A DNA stretch of 64,000 nucleotides from Bacteriovoracaceae bacterium UBA6200 (GTDB lineage Bacteria; Bdellovibrionota; Bacteriovoracia; Bacteriovoracales; Bacteriovoracaceae): contig DISW01000009.1 in assembly GCA_002422605.1 (NCBI GenBank), forward strand, positions 13,568 through 77,567, read 5' to 3'. The notes below the pieces were generated by a model. The model was given only the letters and a program-made list of their open reading frames with translations, ran no database searches and had not been told where the DNA came from. This document shows positions 35,890-44,711 of the stretch, piece after piece (the first letter of the stretch is position 1; the number at the start of each line of letters is the position of its first letter). Made by a program: the position numbers and the translations under genes.

Positions 35890-37155
35890 TTAACGTTTAA
35901 GAGAGTTTGTAGTGTCACCAGTGTAGATTTGGCGTGGACGACAGATTTTGAAACCTGGTTGTTCTACCATTTCTTTCCACTGGGCCATCCAGCCTGGAAG
36001 ACGGCCAATGGCGAACATTACTGTGAACATATTGGTTGGAATACCAAGGGCACGGTAAATAATTCCAGAGTAGAAATCGACATTTGGATAAAGCTTACGA
36101 GAAACGAAGTACTCATCTTTAAGAGCAACTTCTTCCAGACCTTTAGCAATATCTAGAAGTGGATCTTGTACTCCAAGTTTAGAAAGAACTGAATCACAGG
36201 CCACTTTAATAATCTTGGCACGTGGATCGAAATTTTTATAAACGCGGTGACCGAAGCCCATAAGACGTGAAGAAGAGTTTTTATCTTTAACTTCAACAAG
36301 GAACTGATTGTAGTCTTTCCCGGAGTTTTTGATTTCTTCAAGCATTTCAAGCACGGCTTGGTTTGCACCACCGTGGAGAGGGCCCCAAAGAGCGTCAACA
36401 CCAGCAGAGATTGATGCAAAGATGTTGGCCTTAGAAGAACCAACCATACGAACTGAAGAAGTAGAACAGTTTTGTTCGTGATCAACGTGAAGAATAAGGA
36501 GGATATCAAGAGCTTTAGCAACTTCTTTATCGACATTCTTATCACCAGTCATCATGTGAATGAAGTCTGAGCAGTAGTCGAGTGACTTATCAGATTTTAC
36601 GAACTCTTTACCTTGAGAGTGACGGTAAGCATAGGCACTCATTACTTTGATCTGACCCATAAGCTGGGCAATGGCCTGGTCTTTTTGAGCAGGAGTTAAA
36701 TCTTGTGCGCACATGTCTTGGTAGAAAGCAGAAAGAGAAACTAAGTTGCTCGAAAGAATCGCCATTGGATGAGCGTCTTTCGGGAAGGCCTTAATCATTG
36801 TCTTAATGCCTTCAGGAACGTCGTCGTAAGAAGCAATTCTTTCTTCGAAAGCTTTTAATTCAGCAGCTGAAGGAAGTTTACCGTAAAAAACTAAGTATGA
36901 AGATTCAATGAATGAAGACTTCGATGCAATTTCTTCGATTGAGTAGCCACGGTATTTTAAAATACCCTGCTCTCCATCGAGGAAAGTAATGGCACTCGTA
37001 CAAGCACCTGTGTTCATGTAACCAGTATCAAGTGTCACGTAGCCAGTTTCAGCACGTAGTTTTGTGATATCGATGGCCTTTTCACCTTCGGTACCAGTAA
37101 AAACTGGAAGCTCGAAAGTTTTATCACCTAGAATAAGTTTTGCCTTATCAGACAT
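35890..37155 (-). CDS. gltA: GltA, citrate synthase (type II)
   Basis: 421 residues. N-terminal domain with TLDTGYMNTGACTSAITFLDG, and the active-site regions VDHEQNCSTSSVR, GPLHGGANQAVL and GFGHRVYKNFDPRA. It condenses oxaloacetate with acetyl-CoA as the entry to the TCA cycle. Long upstream gap (37156-37503) should hold its promoter. Confidence 0.97.
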   Translation of the reverse strand: MSDKAKLILGDKTFELPVFTGTEGEKAIDITKLRAETGYVTLDTGYMNTGACTSAITFLDGEQGILKYRGYSIEEIASKSSFIESSYLVFYGKLPSAAELKAFEERIASYDDVPEGIKTMIKAFPKDAHPMAILSSNLVSLSAFYQDMCAQDLTPAQKDQAIAQLMGQIKVMSAYAYRHSQGKEFVKSDKSLDYCSDFIHMMTGDKNVDKEVAKALDILLILHVDHEQNCSTSSVRMVGSSKANIFASISAGVDALWGPLHGGANQAVLEMLEEIKNSGKDYNQFLVEVKDKNSSSRLMGFGHRVYKNFDPRAKIIKVACDSVLSKLGVQDPLLDIAKGLEEVALKDEYFVSRKLYPNVDFYSGIIYRALGIPTNMFTVMFAIGRLPGWMAQWKEMVEQPGFKICRPRQIYTGDTTNSLKR

Positions 37156-37503
37156 AGGAACTCCTTAGAAAAGAAGGGATAGAATAAAAGAGAGGTTGAA
37201 TGCATGCATCTTAGCGAATTTGCTTCAATCTGTCTAAACTGTAGTGTGTCCCCCTTATCGGAAAATGGTGACAAATGTTAAACAGGTCTGGAAGAACTGG
37301 TGCCAAAATTTCCAAGGAATGGGAACAAAATGACTCCAGTAAATGAGACTTTACTGAGGTAGATCACCATTGCGCCAGGCGTCTTCTGGCTAGATTAAGG
37401 GCAATTTGCGAAAAACTTTAAGGAAATCAGATAATTGGCATCTTTATTGCTCTTCTATTGATAAAAACAAACAAGAAGTTTGCACTATAAGGAGAATTCT
37501 AAA
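37156..37503. other. 348-base intergenic region between divergent gltA and a secreted-protein gene
   Basis: No ORF of note or strong hairpin is seen. A possible sigma-70 promoter for the plus-strand gene lies at TTGCGA (37406-37411) and GATAAT (37430-37435) with an 18-base spacer. The gltA promoter must lie in the left half but I cannot place it. No tRNA or riboswitch features were found. Confidence 0.4.
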
Positions 37504-38232
37504 ATGAATAAGATTTCATCGCTATTCATGCTTTTTACATTGGCATTCGCTTTCTTCCCTCAGCCGACTTATGCGCAACGAAGAACCGTTATTACGGAAA
37601 ACCTTCAGCGACATGTCCGTACGTATGAACAATTAAAACTCTCCCAGCTCTTCCGCCTTTTCCCACAAGAGGCCCGTGCCACAGAGATTCTCTCACTCAA
37701 AATTATCGCTCGTGCTTATCATCCACAAGGGGCCCAATTTCAAGTTCTGGAACACGGCCGCATTCTTATGGGAGGTCAAATTCGCCTTCAAAGAACGGAG
37801 CTTCGCCTTCCTTTCAGATCTCACACAATGATAGATAATCTTTTTCTAAACTTCCGCGGTGATATGTTTATCGAATCCATCCAGGCAGAAGTCATTCGCC
37901 CATATCGAAATGAACCTCCACAACGCGTTTATCTTCGCCAGAATCTTGCCCCAGGAGCTGTTCTATCACTTGATCGCGTTCTCCCGTATGAAAACCGATT
38001 GGTAAGGGCCATCACGGTTGAGGCAAGCTCACGCCCATACAATGGACGTCTTCAACTAACAACTCGCTTTGGTGAAGTAATAGCAGCAATAGAAGTGACT
38101 CAGTTCCCAACCCGCCCAAGAGTCGAACTTTTCAGACCAATCCCACTTCGGGAGCTTCAGTTAAGATCTGTCTCTTCTGGTCATATTATGCTTGATGCCC
38201 TCGAAATTGAGTTAGATCAACCACGCTACTAG
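37504..38232 (+). CDS. Secreted protein with beta-rich repeats, function unknown
   Basis: 242 residues from ATG 37504 with AAGGAG 9 bases upstream; an in-frame TTG at 37480 would add a hydrophilic stretch before the signal peptide and is unlikely. Signal peptide 1-24 (TYA). The mature part contains three related segments ending in VYLRQ, LSLDRVLPYENR and IMLDALEIELDQ, each about 75 residues and rich in Arg and aromatic residues, which suggests a repeated beta-sandwich. No cysteines. Role unknown. Confidence 0.7.
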   Translation: MNKISSLFMLFTLAFAFFPQPTYAQRRTVITENLQRHVRTYEQLKLSQLFRLFPQEARATEILSLKIIARAYHPQGAQFQVLEHGRILMGGQIRLQRTELRLPFRSHTMIDNLFLNFRGDMFIESIQAEVIRPYRNEPPQRVYLRQNLAPGAVLSLDRVLPYENRLVRAITVEASSRPYNGRLQLTTRFGEVIAAIEVTQFPTRPRVELFRPIPLRELQLRSVSSGHIMLDALEIELDQPRY

Positions 38233-38272
38233 AACCATTTACAAATACAATCGGTCCCACTAGAGTTTCATT

Positions 38273-38977
38273 ATGAACTTAATGTGGGACCGGCCTCTTA
38301 CAGAAGCCAAATTAATCAAGCGCTACAAACGATTTCTGGCCGACGTTACACTGGATGAGACGACTCTCACCGTTCATGTTCCTAATACCGGCAGTATGAC
38401 TTCCTGCTGGGCCCCGGAATGGAAATGTGCCCTTTCAAAATCAGATAATCCAAAACGAAAAATGCCCTACACGCTGGAACTCACCCACAATGGTGAAACC
38501 TGGATCGGGGTTAATACTGCCAACGCAAATAAGCTGGCCCACCTGTGGCTTCAGAATAACTTAATAGATGGGCTTGCGGGTTACAGTATCATTCGTCCCG
38601 AAATGAAAGTTGGCCAGTCCCGAATTGATTTTTACCTAGAAGGGCACCCCTCTCATCCGCCTTGTTACGTGGAAGTAAAAAGTGTCACCTTAAAGCATGA
38701 AGGGATCGCCCAGTTCCCTGATTCAGTCTCTGAAAGAGGGCAAAAGCACCTGAAAGAGCTTATGGACATTAAGGCCCAGGGAAAGCGCGCTGCCATGTTG
38801 TATATTGTTCAACGAGAAGATGTCAGTGAAATGCGTCCTGCTCATTCTATCGACAAGAAATATAGTGAACTACTCAAGATGGCCCATGCAGCGGGAGTAG
38901 AAATCTTTGTTTATCAATGTAAAATGAATGATAGCGGCATAGGTTTTGGAAAATCACTTCCTTTTCACTTGGAGTAA
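38273..38977 (+). CDS. sfsA: SfsA family protein
   Basis: 234 residues. KRYKRFLADV, HVPNTGSM, YVEVKSVTL and FPDSVSERGQKHL, and VQREDV are the SfsA signature blocks. The acidic residues (D, E, K of the IDFYLEG...EVKS pattern) suggest a PD-(D/E)xK-like fold. Named from sugar fermentation stimulation in E. coli; true biochemical role unclear. The next gene starts 2 bases after its stop. Confidence 0.93.
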   Translation: MNLMWDRPLTEAKLIKRYKRFLADVTLDETTLTVHVPNTGSMTSCWAPEWKCALSKSDNPKRKMPYTLELTHNGETWIGVNTANANKLAHLWLQNNLIDGLAGYSIIRPEMKVGQSRIDFYLEGHPSHPPCYVEVKSVTLKHEGIAQFPDSVSERGQKHLKELMDIKAQGKRAAMLYIVQREDVSEMRPAHSIDKKYSELLKMAHAAGVEIFVYQCKMNDSGIGFGKSLPFHLE

Positions 38978-38979
38978 GC

Positions 38980-39798
38980 TTGCTAGAACTCGTTTTCTAC
39001 ACCCAGGACAGACTTTTAAAAGTTAGGCGTGCCTTGCCAGAGGATTCCTTTAAAAACGCCTGTAAATGGCAAAATAAACTGAAATTTATTACGACTAATG
39101 ACTCCAGCTTCACCATGGTTTGGACTTCACTCCTTCCAGATTTAGAACCGATCTACGCTCGTGCATTGGTGGAACTGGCCGGAGCCCGCTACCCTATCTC
39201 GCCCAATTATGAAAAACTGAAAGAGGCCTGCCCGGAAATCACCTATAAATCTCTTGAAGAAGAATGGGTTTTTTATGGAGGATCTTTCAATCCATGGCAC
39301 CAGGGACATCAGGCCTGTATCAATCTTCTTCCACCTGACAAATTATGCTTAGTTGTGCCGGATAGAAATCCACATAAAGAACTCATAGAAATAAATCCAG
39401 TCAATGCCGTTCTGGAAATCAGCACCCGCGCTCGTTTCAATAAGAACCAACTGCTTGTCCCTACTTTTCTGTTAGAGGATAAAAAGAATCCAACAATAAA
39501 CTGGATTAGAGATTTAAAAGAAAAATTTCCAACCCTACGACTCTCCCTTCTGATGGGATTTGATAGCTTCTCTCAGCTTAAGACCTGGACCAACAGCAGT
39601 GAACTAATGTCTTATCTCGATACCATTTATGTCGTCTCACGGCTTGAGGAAGATGAGGACCGTTATCTCGCCTTGGATGAGGCCCATGCCTTGAAGCAAA
39701 ATTTGAATATTGTTTTTTTAGGAAAGCACAATTTTGAGAATGTTTCGTCGACTAAAATAAGAAAGGAGGTCCAAAGACCTCCTTTTGAAGAAACTTAG
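38980..39798 (+). CDS. nadD: Nicotinate-nucleotide adenylyltransferase-like protein with N-terminal extension
   Basis: 272 residues beginning at TTG, preceded by GGAG. The nucleotidyltransferase domain starts near residue 90: FYGGSFNPWHQGHQ, VVPDRNPHK, GFDSFSQLKTW and the C-terminal VSSTKIRKEV. These fit NadD, which makes deamido-NAD. The first 90 residues (LLDPDL... style) are an added domain not normal for NadD (usually about 200 residues). It overlaps the sfsA end region closely. A terminator hairpin lies within its last codons. Confidence 0.82.
   Translation: MLELVFYTQDRLLKVRRALPEDSFKNACKWQNKLKFITTNDSSFTMVWTSLLPDLEPIYARALVELAGARYPISPNYEKLKEACPEITYKSLEEEWVFYGGSFNPWHQGHQACINLLPPDKLCLVVPDRNPHKELIEINPVNAVLEISTRARFNKNQLLVPTFLLEDKKNPTINWIRDLKEKFPTLRLSLLMGFDSFSQLKTWTNSSELMSYLDTIYVVSRLEEDEDRYLALDEAHALKQNLNIVFLGKHNFENVSSTKIRKEVQRPPFEET
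39762..39785. terminator. Hairpin in the last codons of nadD, between convergent genes
   Basis: AAAGGAGGTC-CAAA-GACCTCCTTT: perfect 10-bp stem with a 4-base loop. On the minus strand it follows the stop of the 39795-40400 gene by 9 bases and is followed by a U-rich run; on the plus strand it precedes TTTT. It can serve both genes and is coding for nadD. Confidence 0.75.
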
Positions 39799-40400
39799 TA
39801 GCAAATAGTATCACAAACAGTCGTAGAACAAGTGCTTGGGTAGTAAAAGTCACCGCACTCGTAGTACTGAGGGTAACAGCTGTCATAACAAGTTGTTGTA
39901 TAGCCTGGATCATAGTAGTAATCATCAGATGATGAAGAAGAACCACCGCCTGAACCAGCAAGAGCAATCGCAGCCGCTACAACAAGAAGACCAATCCCTA
40001 AATAAAGGAAAACTTCTCCGTTAAAGCTAGCACCAGCACTGTATGATTTCTTCATTGTTTCAATCATATAGTTAGAAGCTTCATCGTTAGACATTTTATT
40101 GATCTGAATCATGTTGAAAGCAGTTTCAATGTCACGACCTACTCTTTGATCTTTTACTTCTTTTTTGATGAAAGTAAGAAGCTCAGCATTTGTCAGACCT
40201 TCTTTCTTTAGCTCATTAAGCTTTAAAGAAAATTTCTTCAATTGAGCATTATGGAAATCCTTATCTTGCTGATCCCATTCAACTGTTAAAGCGTAGTTTA
40301 ACTCATCAAAGGCCTGCTTAAGACCTGAGCGAGATGTTGCATGAGCGGAAACGCTTACAAGAGCGAATACGACAAAAAGAGAAAATAATCTTCTAAACAC
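39795..40400 (-). CDS. Secreted/membrane protein with Cys-Tyr-rich tail
   Basis: 201 residues, signal peptide 1-21 (SAHA), a charged helical middle, a membrane segment about 126-147 (YLGIGLLVVAAAIALAG), then a Gly/Ser linker and a C-terminal tail of about 40 residues with six cysteines and many tyrosines. The tail looks able to form disulfides or bind metal, but no family is recognised. Overlaps the convergent nadD gene by 4 bases. Confidence 0.65.
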   Translation of the reverse strand: MFRRLFSLFVVFALVSVSAHATSRSGLKQAFDELNYALTVEWDQQDKDFHNAQLKKFSLKLNELKKEGLTNAELLTFIKKEVKDQRVGRDIETAFNMIQINKMSNDEASNYMIETMKKSYSAGASFNGEVFLYLGIGLLVVAAAIALAGSGGGSSSSSDDYYYDPGYTTTCYDSCYPQYYECGDFYYPSTCSTTVCDTICY

Positions 40401-40535
40401 AAGAACCTCCGGTTTTGTTTCGTTCTGATTTCTTATTACTTCTATTGAAACTTAATAAACAAGCTAAATTATTCTAATGTAAAACTTTTAGAGGTTCTGA
40501 CATCTCTACCAGGATCGAAGTGACACCATCGAGAT

Positions 40536-41747
40536 TTAGAGCCCTCTGAGATTCAAAGCTTTTAGGATGCGAAGCTTGTCCAAAAATGGAGTTTCGCAAA
40601 CTTCCTCACAAGTCGAGAGAATCCCCTCGATCAGATCAACCCGCACACTGGAGTTGGTCGTTATTTTTTTTCGGAGCTCAAACATGAAAGCTTCGCCCTT
40701 CTCTGCACCTAAAATATTCTTAAGTTCCCAAAGCATACCGAAGACAAAATCTGTATTAGCATAAGCAGTCGCTTCAAACTGCAGCATGTACTCTTGCTTC
40801 TTTGTTGCATCTTTCCCATTGAAGGTATTGTACTTCCTGATCTTTTTAGCAAGCTTGGGAGAATTAGCGATTTGTCCTGCAAAGAAATCGGCCATTCCCT
40901 CTATCGTGGCAGTGGAATGAGAAAGTTCCAGATGATCAGAAAGGGCGGCGTGAGCGTATTCATGATAAATGATTTCAGGAACTAATGCCGAATCAAGCCA
41001 GTACCATTTACGACTAAAGAATTTACTGATTGGCTCATAAAACTGATAACCGGCTTCCATGATAATACTTGAGCCAGCTGTCCGAATCAAAGCATCCTTA
41101 GTAAGAGTATCTGTTGATGTCGTAGCAGCAATGACCAATTGAGCGAGAAAACGAGTAAGGGACTGCATGTGAATCTGATTACGAAAGCGTGTCATCAGAA
41201 CATGAAATTCCTGATTGCCTAAATCATTCGTCTGTATATCTCTTAGGTGAATGCGCTTTTTTGGGCGAAACCAAATCTCCATTCCCCATGGAGTGACTCC
41301 TTTTGAGGCAAGCCCTTCCCCAGCAGGAATAGTAAGAGCATTATTAAACTGAGGTGTTAAATTATCATGGGCAAAATGCCCTAATTCTGAAAACTGGTTG
41401 GTAAGTTCAATTCTAATCACCATCTGCGGGAGACTGGCCGCATACTCTGATTTTACTTTCTCTACAAAGTACTGACGGGCCCGTGTCAGATGGTAATAAG
41501 TCGTAGCCGCTCTTAATGTGAGTTCTACAGAATCATTAAAAGCAACAGCTTCATCAGACTTGCCGCTTACAATTTTAAAGTATTTCCCTTCAAACTTCTC
41601 GGAAGAAATAAGATCAGTCAGTAAAACTTCATCAACAATCGGTTTATTTTTATCCGTTCGAGTAACAACTTCTGCCAGGCGATCCAGTCCTTGGGCAAAA
41701 GAGAAAGTTGAAAACAGTAATGTAATTAAAATGAATGATGCTTTCAT
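40536..41747 (-). CDS. Secreted HExxH protein, probable zinc metallopeptidase
   Basis: 403 residues, signal peptide 1-18 (SFA). HEYAH at 262-266 in IIYHEYAHAALSDH, followed by Glu283 in TIEGMADFFAG: the gluzincin pattern HExxH...E. Otherwise unrecognised. It starts 2 bases after the end of the preceding gene at 41750, so the two are co-expressed. Catalysis is inferred from the motif; a predatory or wall-remodelling role is possible but not shown. Confidence 0.75.
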   Translation of the reverse strand: MKASFILITLLFSTFSFAQGLDRLAEVVTRTDKNKPIVDEVLLTDLISSEKFEGKYFKIVSGKSDEAVAFNDSVELTLRAATTYYHLTRARQYFVEKVKSEYAASLPQMVIRIELTNQFSELGHFAHDNLTPQFNNALTIPAGEGLASKGVTPWGMEIWFRPKKRIHLRDIQTNDLGNQEFHVLMTRFRNQIHMQSLTRFLAQLVIAATTSTDTLTKDALIRTAGSSIIMEAGYQFYEPISKFFSRKWYWLDSALVPEIIYHEYAHAALSDHLELSHSTATIEGMADFFAGQIANSPKLAKKIRKYNTFNGKDATKKQEYMLQFEATAYANTDFVFGMLWELKNILGAEKGEAFMFELRKKITTNSSVRVDLIEGILSTCEEVCETPFLDKLRILKALNLRGL

Positions 41748-41749
41748 AA

Positions 41750-43027
41750 TTAAAATAAACTCGTTGGATCATAGGCATCAGGATCTTTGTCTGCGCCCGT
41801 TGTGTATTCAATGACAACAATTGCCAATGCAGGAAGGAATCCATAAGGCGGTGGAATAATCACAGTCGCCACTGTTCCTAGAGTCGTTACCCAAACTTTT
41901 GCTTTTTGCCAAAATGTTTTCTTAGGATTCCACATGTCCTCAAGCCCAGCTATTTCATCAAGTTCTGATGCCGGGATAATTCCCGATTCATAGGCCGCGG
42001 TCATAAGATCCAGATATCCAGGAGAAGTGCCATTAAAAAATGTATTCAGAGATAAGTAAGACATTTCTTTACGAAGAAGCTTGATCGCAAGTCTAAACCG
42101 CTCCATTGGTTCGAGAGTAATAGTCTCTATACCTTGGTTTCTGTCGTAGATAAGAATTTCTGCTTTAGGGGAATCAAGACGAGTACGGAGTTTCTTAATC
42201 ACGTCTCCCATCAAAGCAATTTGAATATCAGAATAATGTTCAAGTAAAAATTGGCGGCGGCTCATTTTTAACTTATCGGTCTTGCCAGTTACAAACTCAC
42301 TTTTCTCGTCCTGATCTCTTAAAGGGAACTGTAAGCGAAGGCTCGTCATCTTTTGATGGTAAGATTTCAAAGTGAGATTTCTCGTATGAAGATCATTTCT
42401 TCGAGCTTGTTCAAGTTTAGTGTAAAGCTCACGATCAATGAGATCTTCTTCCAGGGCGAGAGCATAAAGAGATTCAAGATGTCTTTTAGAGATATTTTTT
42501 TCTACTTTCTGTGCATCAGCATAGAAACGCTTATAGGCCTCATCAAGACAGCCGCTACTTTGAAGAAACTTTTCTTTAAAGGCGCCGATCAAGGAAAGAA
42601 GCGGCTTAACTTTATCATGGGGAGGAAGAAAGCTATTCTCATCAATTGTATTATAAACTTTAGTGGTAGAGACTTCATAAGCATCTAAGAGAATTTTTAC
42701 CACCACATCATCAATTTCATTTTGTTCGCGGAGATAATAGATGGCGCCTTCAAATTCTTTAAAGCGAGAATTTTCTTGTTTTAACTTATTGAGAAGGAGT
42801 TCATTAACCGTGAAAGAGCACAGAGAGCTTTTTTCAACCTCACGTAGAGTATCCTGATAAGAGTTCAGAATTATATTTTCACCTAGCTTATCTATCGCCT
42901 TATTTTTGGCCTTTTCATGAGAGCGGCCAGAGTAAAAACTCTTCCCCTCCCGATCATTACGAAGGTCTATGGTGGAGGCTAATGTGGGTAGGGCCAAAAG
43001 TAAGAGGCCTAAAATAAATACTGGCAT
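41750..43027 (-). CDS. Secreted or anchored protein of unknown function
   Basis: 425 residues, signal peptide 1-17 (LAS). Mostly charged helices (e.g. RNDLHTRNLTLKSYHQKM), then a hydrophobic segment near the C-terminus (about 385-410, GTVATVIIPPPYGFLPALA). No motif recognised. Pairs with the HExxH gene next to it; might be its partner or substrate guide (inference). Confidence 0.65.
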   Translation of the reverse strand: MPVFILGLLLLALPTLASTIDLRNDREGKSFYSGRSHEKAKNKAIDKLGENIILNSYQDTLREVEKSSLCSFTVNELLLNKLKQENSRFKEFEGAIYYLREQNEIDDVVVKILLDAYEVSTTKVYNTIDENSFLPPHDKVKPLLSLIGAFKEKFLQSSGCLDEAYKRFYADAQKVEKNISKRHLESLYALALEEDLIDRELYTKLEQARRNDLHTRNLTLKSYHQKMTSLRLQFPLRDQDEKSEFVTGKTDKLKMSRRQFLLEHYSDIQIALMGDVIKKLRTRLDSPKAEILIYDRNQGIETITLEPMERFRLAIKLLRKEMSYLSLNTFFNGTSPGYLDLMTAAYESGIIPASELDEIAGLEDMWNPKKTFWQKAKVWVTTLGTVATVIIPPPYGFLPALAIVVIEYTTGADKDPDAYDPTSLF

Positions 43028-43070
43028 CCCCCCAACCTAGCATCATTAAGGATCGGAACCTAGTTAGTGC

Positions 43071-43100
43071 GTAAAAAAGAAAGGGACCTTAAGGCCCCTT
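43071..43100 (-). terminator. Terminator after exbD
   Basis: On the minus strand AAGGGGCCTT-AAGGTCCCTT forms a near-perfect stem (one mismatch) followed by TCTTTTTT. It lies just after the exbD stop at 43102 and separates exbD from the next minus-strand gene. Confidence 0.8.
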
Positions 43101-43101
43101 C

Positions 43102-43497
43102 TCATTTTTCTTTTTCTGTGATGAGTGAAATGTTTTCTAGCTTATTGATTTGTAAGAGATCGAGGACCTTCACCAGACGGGTGTATTTCACATCCCCATC
43201 TACCCTAAGATTAACTAAAGAATCTTTCTTGGCCTTCTCAAGGATCCCAGGAAGCTCTTCAATGGTAGACTTGGTGTTATTGATAGCGATTTCATCATTT
43301 GAAAGTTCAATGGTGAGTTGCTCGACTTTCTTTTCACTACCAGTTCCCTGTTCAGCCGTCGGAAGTTTTAACAACAGGGCCAGTTCATCCTTTTTAAAGG
43401 TTGAAGTCACAAGGAAGAAAACCAGTAGCAAGAACACCATATCAATTAATGGAGTGAGATCCATGGCCAGGGTTTCCCGGCGTTGTTTGCGTCCCAT
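43102..43497 (-). CDS. exbD: ExbD/TolR family protein
   Basis: 131 residues. One N-terminal membrane helix with the proton-path Asp in LTPLIDMVFLLLVFFLV, then a periplasmic domain. Partner of the MotA/TolQ/ExbB-type gene 4 bases upstream. Energy coupling across the inner membrane; TonB follows the same transcript upstream. Confidence 0.93.
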   Translation of the reverse strand: MGRKQRRETLAMDLTPLIDMVFLLLVFFLVTSTFKKDELALLLKLPTAEQGTGSEKKVEQLTIELSNDEIAINNTKSTIEELPGILEKAKKDSLVNLRVDGDVKYTRLVKVLDLLQINKLENISLITEKEK

Positions 43498-43501
43498 AAA
43501 C

Positions 43502-44026
43502 TTACTCGCCTTTTAACATTGGAGCGATGAACTTTTCCATTTTGATTTCAAGAGAATCCAGTTCTCCTGAAAGGTAGTTGTGAGCAATGAAATGAGGAAT
43601 GGCTACAATCAGACCCACAATGGTCGTAATAAGAGCATAGGAAATTCCTGAAGCAAATTGACCGGGATCAGACAGACCAGTATTGGAAATGACCTGGAAG
43701 GCTTCATAAATACCCATAACTGTACCTAAAAGACCTAAGAGAGGGGCGGTCGTTGCAACAACTTTAATCGTTGTCATGCCGAACTCCAGCTCATGGACTC
43801 TTTGAGAGATGGAATCTTTCACAAGGTCCAGGTGGTTAATCAAATTGGCCTTATCAAATCTCTTTGACAGGTCATCGGCCAGAAGCTTCGCTTCTTCGCT
43901 AAGTCTTCCTTTAAAATCTTTAAAAATAAAAAGACGCCAAAGAACAAGAGAGAGTCCGACGACATTCATGGCTACCAGAATCCAGGTAATCGATCCACCT
44001 GCGTTGATGAAATCAACTAAACGCAT
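43502..44026 (-). CDS. exbB: ExbB/TolQ family proton channel protein
   Basis: 174 residues, three membrane helices. TTAPLLGLLGTVMGIYEAFQ and ALITTIVGLIVAIPHFIAHNYL are the ExbB/TolQ signatures. Shorter than E. coli ExbB (244). It lies between tonB (21 bases) and exbD (4 bases). Confidence 0.93.
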   Translation of the reverse strand: MRLVDFINAGGSITWILVAMNVVGLSLVLWRLFIFKDFKGRLSEEAKLLADDLSKRFDKANLINHLDLVKDSISQRVHELEFGMTTIKVVATTAPLLGLLGTVMGIYEAFQVISNTGLSDPGQFASGISYALITTIVGLIVAIPHFIAHNYLSGELDSLEIKMEKFIAPMLKGE

Positions 44027-44047
44027 AGAAAATTCCTTTTAAAAAAG

Positions 44048-44659
44048 CTAAATAGTAATAAATTTTACAGGAACTTTGACATCCATTTCCGCAGCTCCTA
44101 GCTCTTTAGGAATAGGCTTAAAACGTTCAACTTTTTTTACGGCATCCATCGCCGAATCATTTAAACGTTCATAACGGGAAGGCTTATCAATTCTGATATT
44201 AATGATATTTCCATCCTCTAAAAGCGTAAAGGCAACAATGACAGTTCCTGTCTGGCCTAAACGGCGGCTAAGCGGAGGATAAAATTTATTTTGATCAATG
44301 CGAGCACGGAGTTCGGCCTTATAAAGAGTGGCAATGTCATTCTTGCCATTGGCGCTATTACCAAATTCAGAACCTTGGGCAGCTTGAGGTTCAACGGCTG
44401 CCGGTGCAGTTGCCACTTCTTCAACGGCCACAGGAGCTGCCTTAGGTTTGTGAGGGTTGAGAGGGACAACTTTCTTAACCGGTTTAGCTTGAGGCGCAAT
44501 CATCACTTGAGAAGCTATCTGAAGCTTTAAAACCCCGGTCCCAACCTTGTCTAAACCCGCTTTAACGTAATTATTTTGAGAGAGGGTCCATGTTCCAAGA
44601 AGCATGAAGCCATGAATCAAAAAGATTGTGCTTAAATGGGTATAATAACTCTTTGTCAT
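44048..44659 (-). CDS. tonB: TonB-like energy transducer
   Basis: 203 residues. N-terminal membrane helix (about 8-25), a Pro/Ala/Lys linker, and a C-terminal TonB domain (YPPLSRRLGQTGTVIVAF...DVKVPVKFITI). First gene of tonB-exbB-exbD. No TonB-dependent receptor is in the window. Confidence 0.9.
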   Translation of the reverse strand: MTKSYYTHLSTIFLIHGFMLLGTWTLSQNNYVKAGLDKVGTGVLKLQIASQVMIAPQAKPVKKVVPLNPHKPKAAPVAVEEVATAPAAVEPQAAQGSEFGNSANGKNDIATLYKAELRARIDQNKFYPPLSRRLGQTGTVIVAFTLLEDGNIINIRIDKPSRYERLNDSAMDAVKKVERFKPIPKELGAAEMDVKVPVKFITI

Positions 44660-44711
44660 AGAGTGTTTTATATATCAAACACAAAAAAAAGTCCATGACC
44701 TCTGGTAAAAA

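Noticed and set aside
37156..37503. Small RNA or riboswitch in the gltA upstream gap
   Set aside because: No stable hairpin with terminator and no known aptamer pattern seen.
44661..44690. GTGTTT-TATATATC-AAACAC hairpin between tonB and the peroxidase gene
   Set aside because: Only 6 bp, AT loop and a T-run on the wrong side; judged chance in AT-rich sequence.
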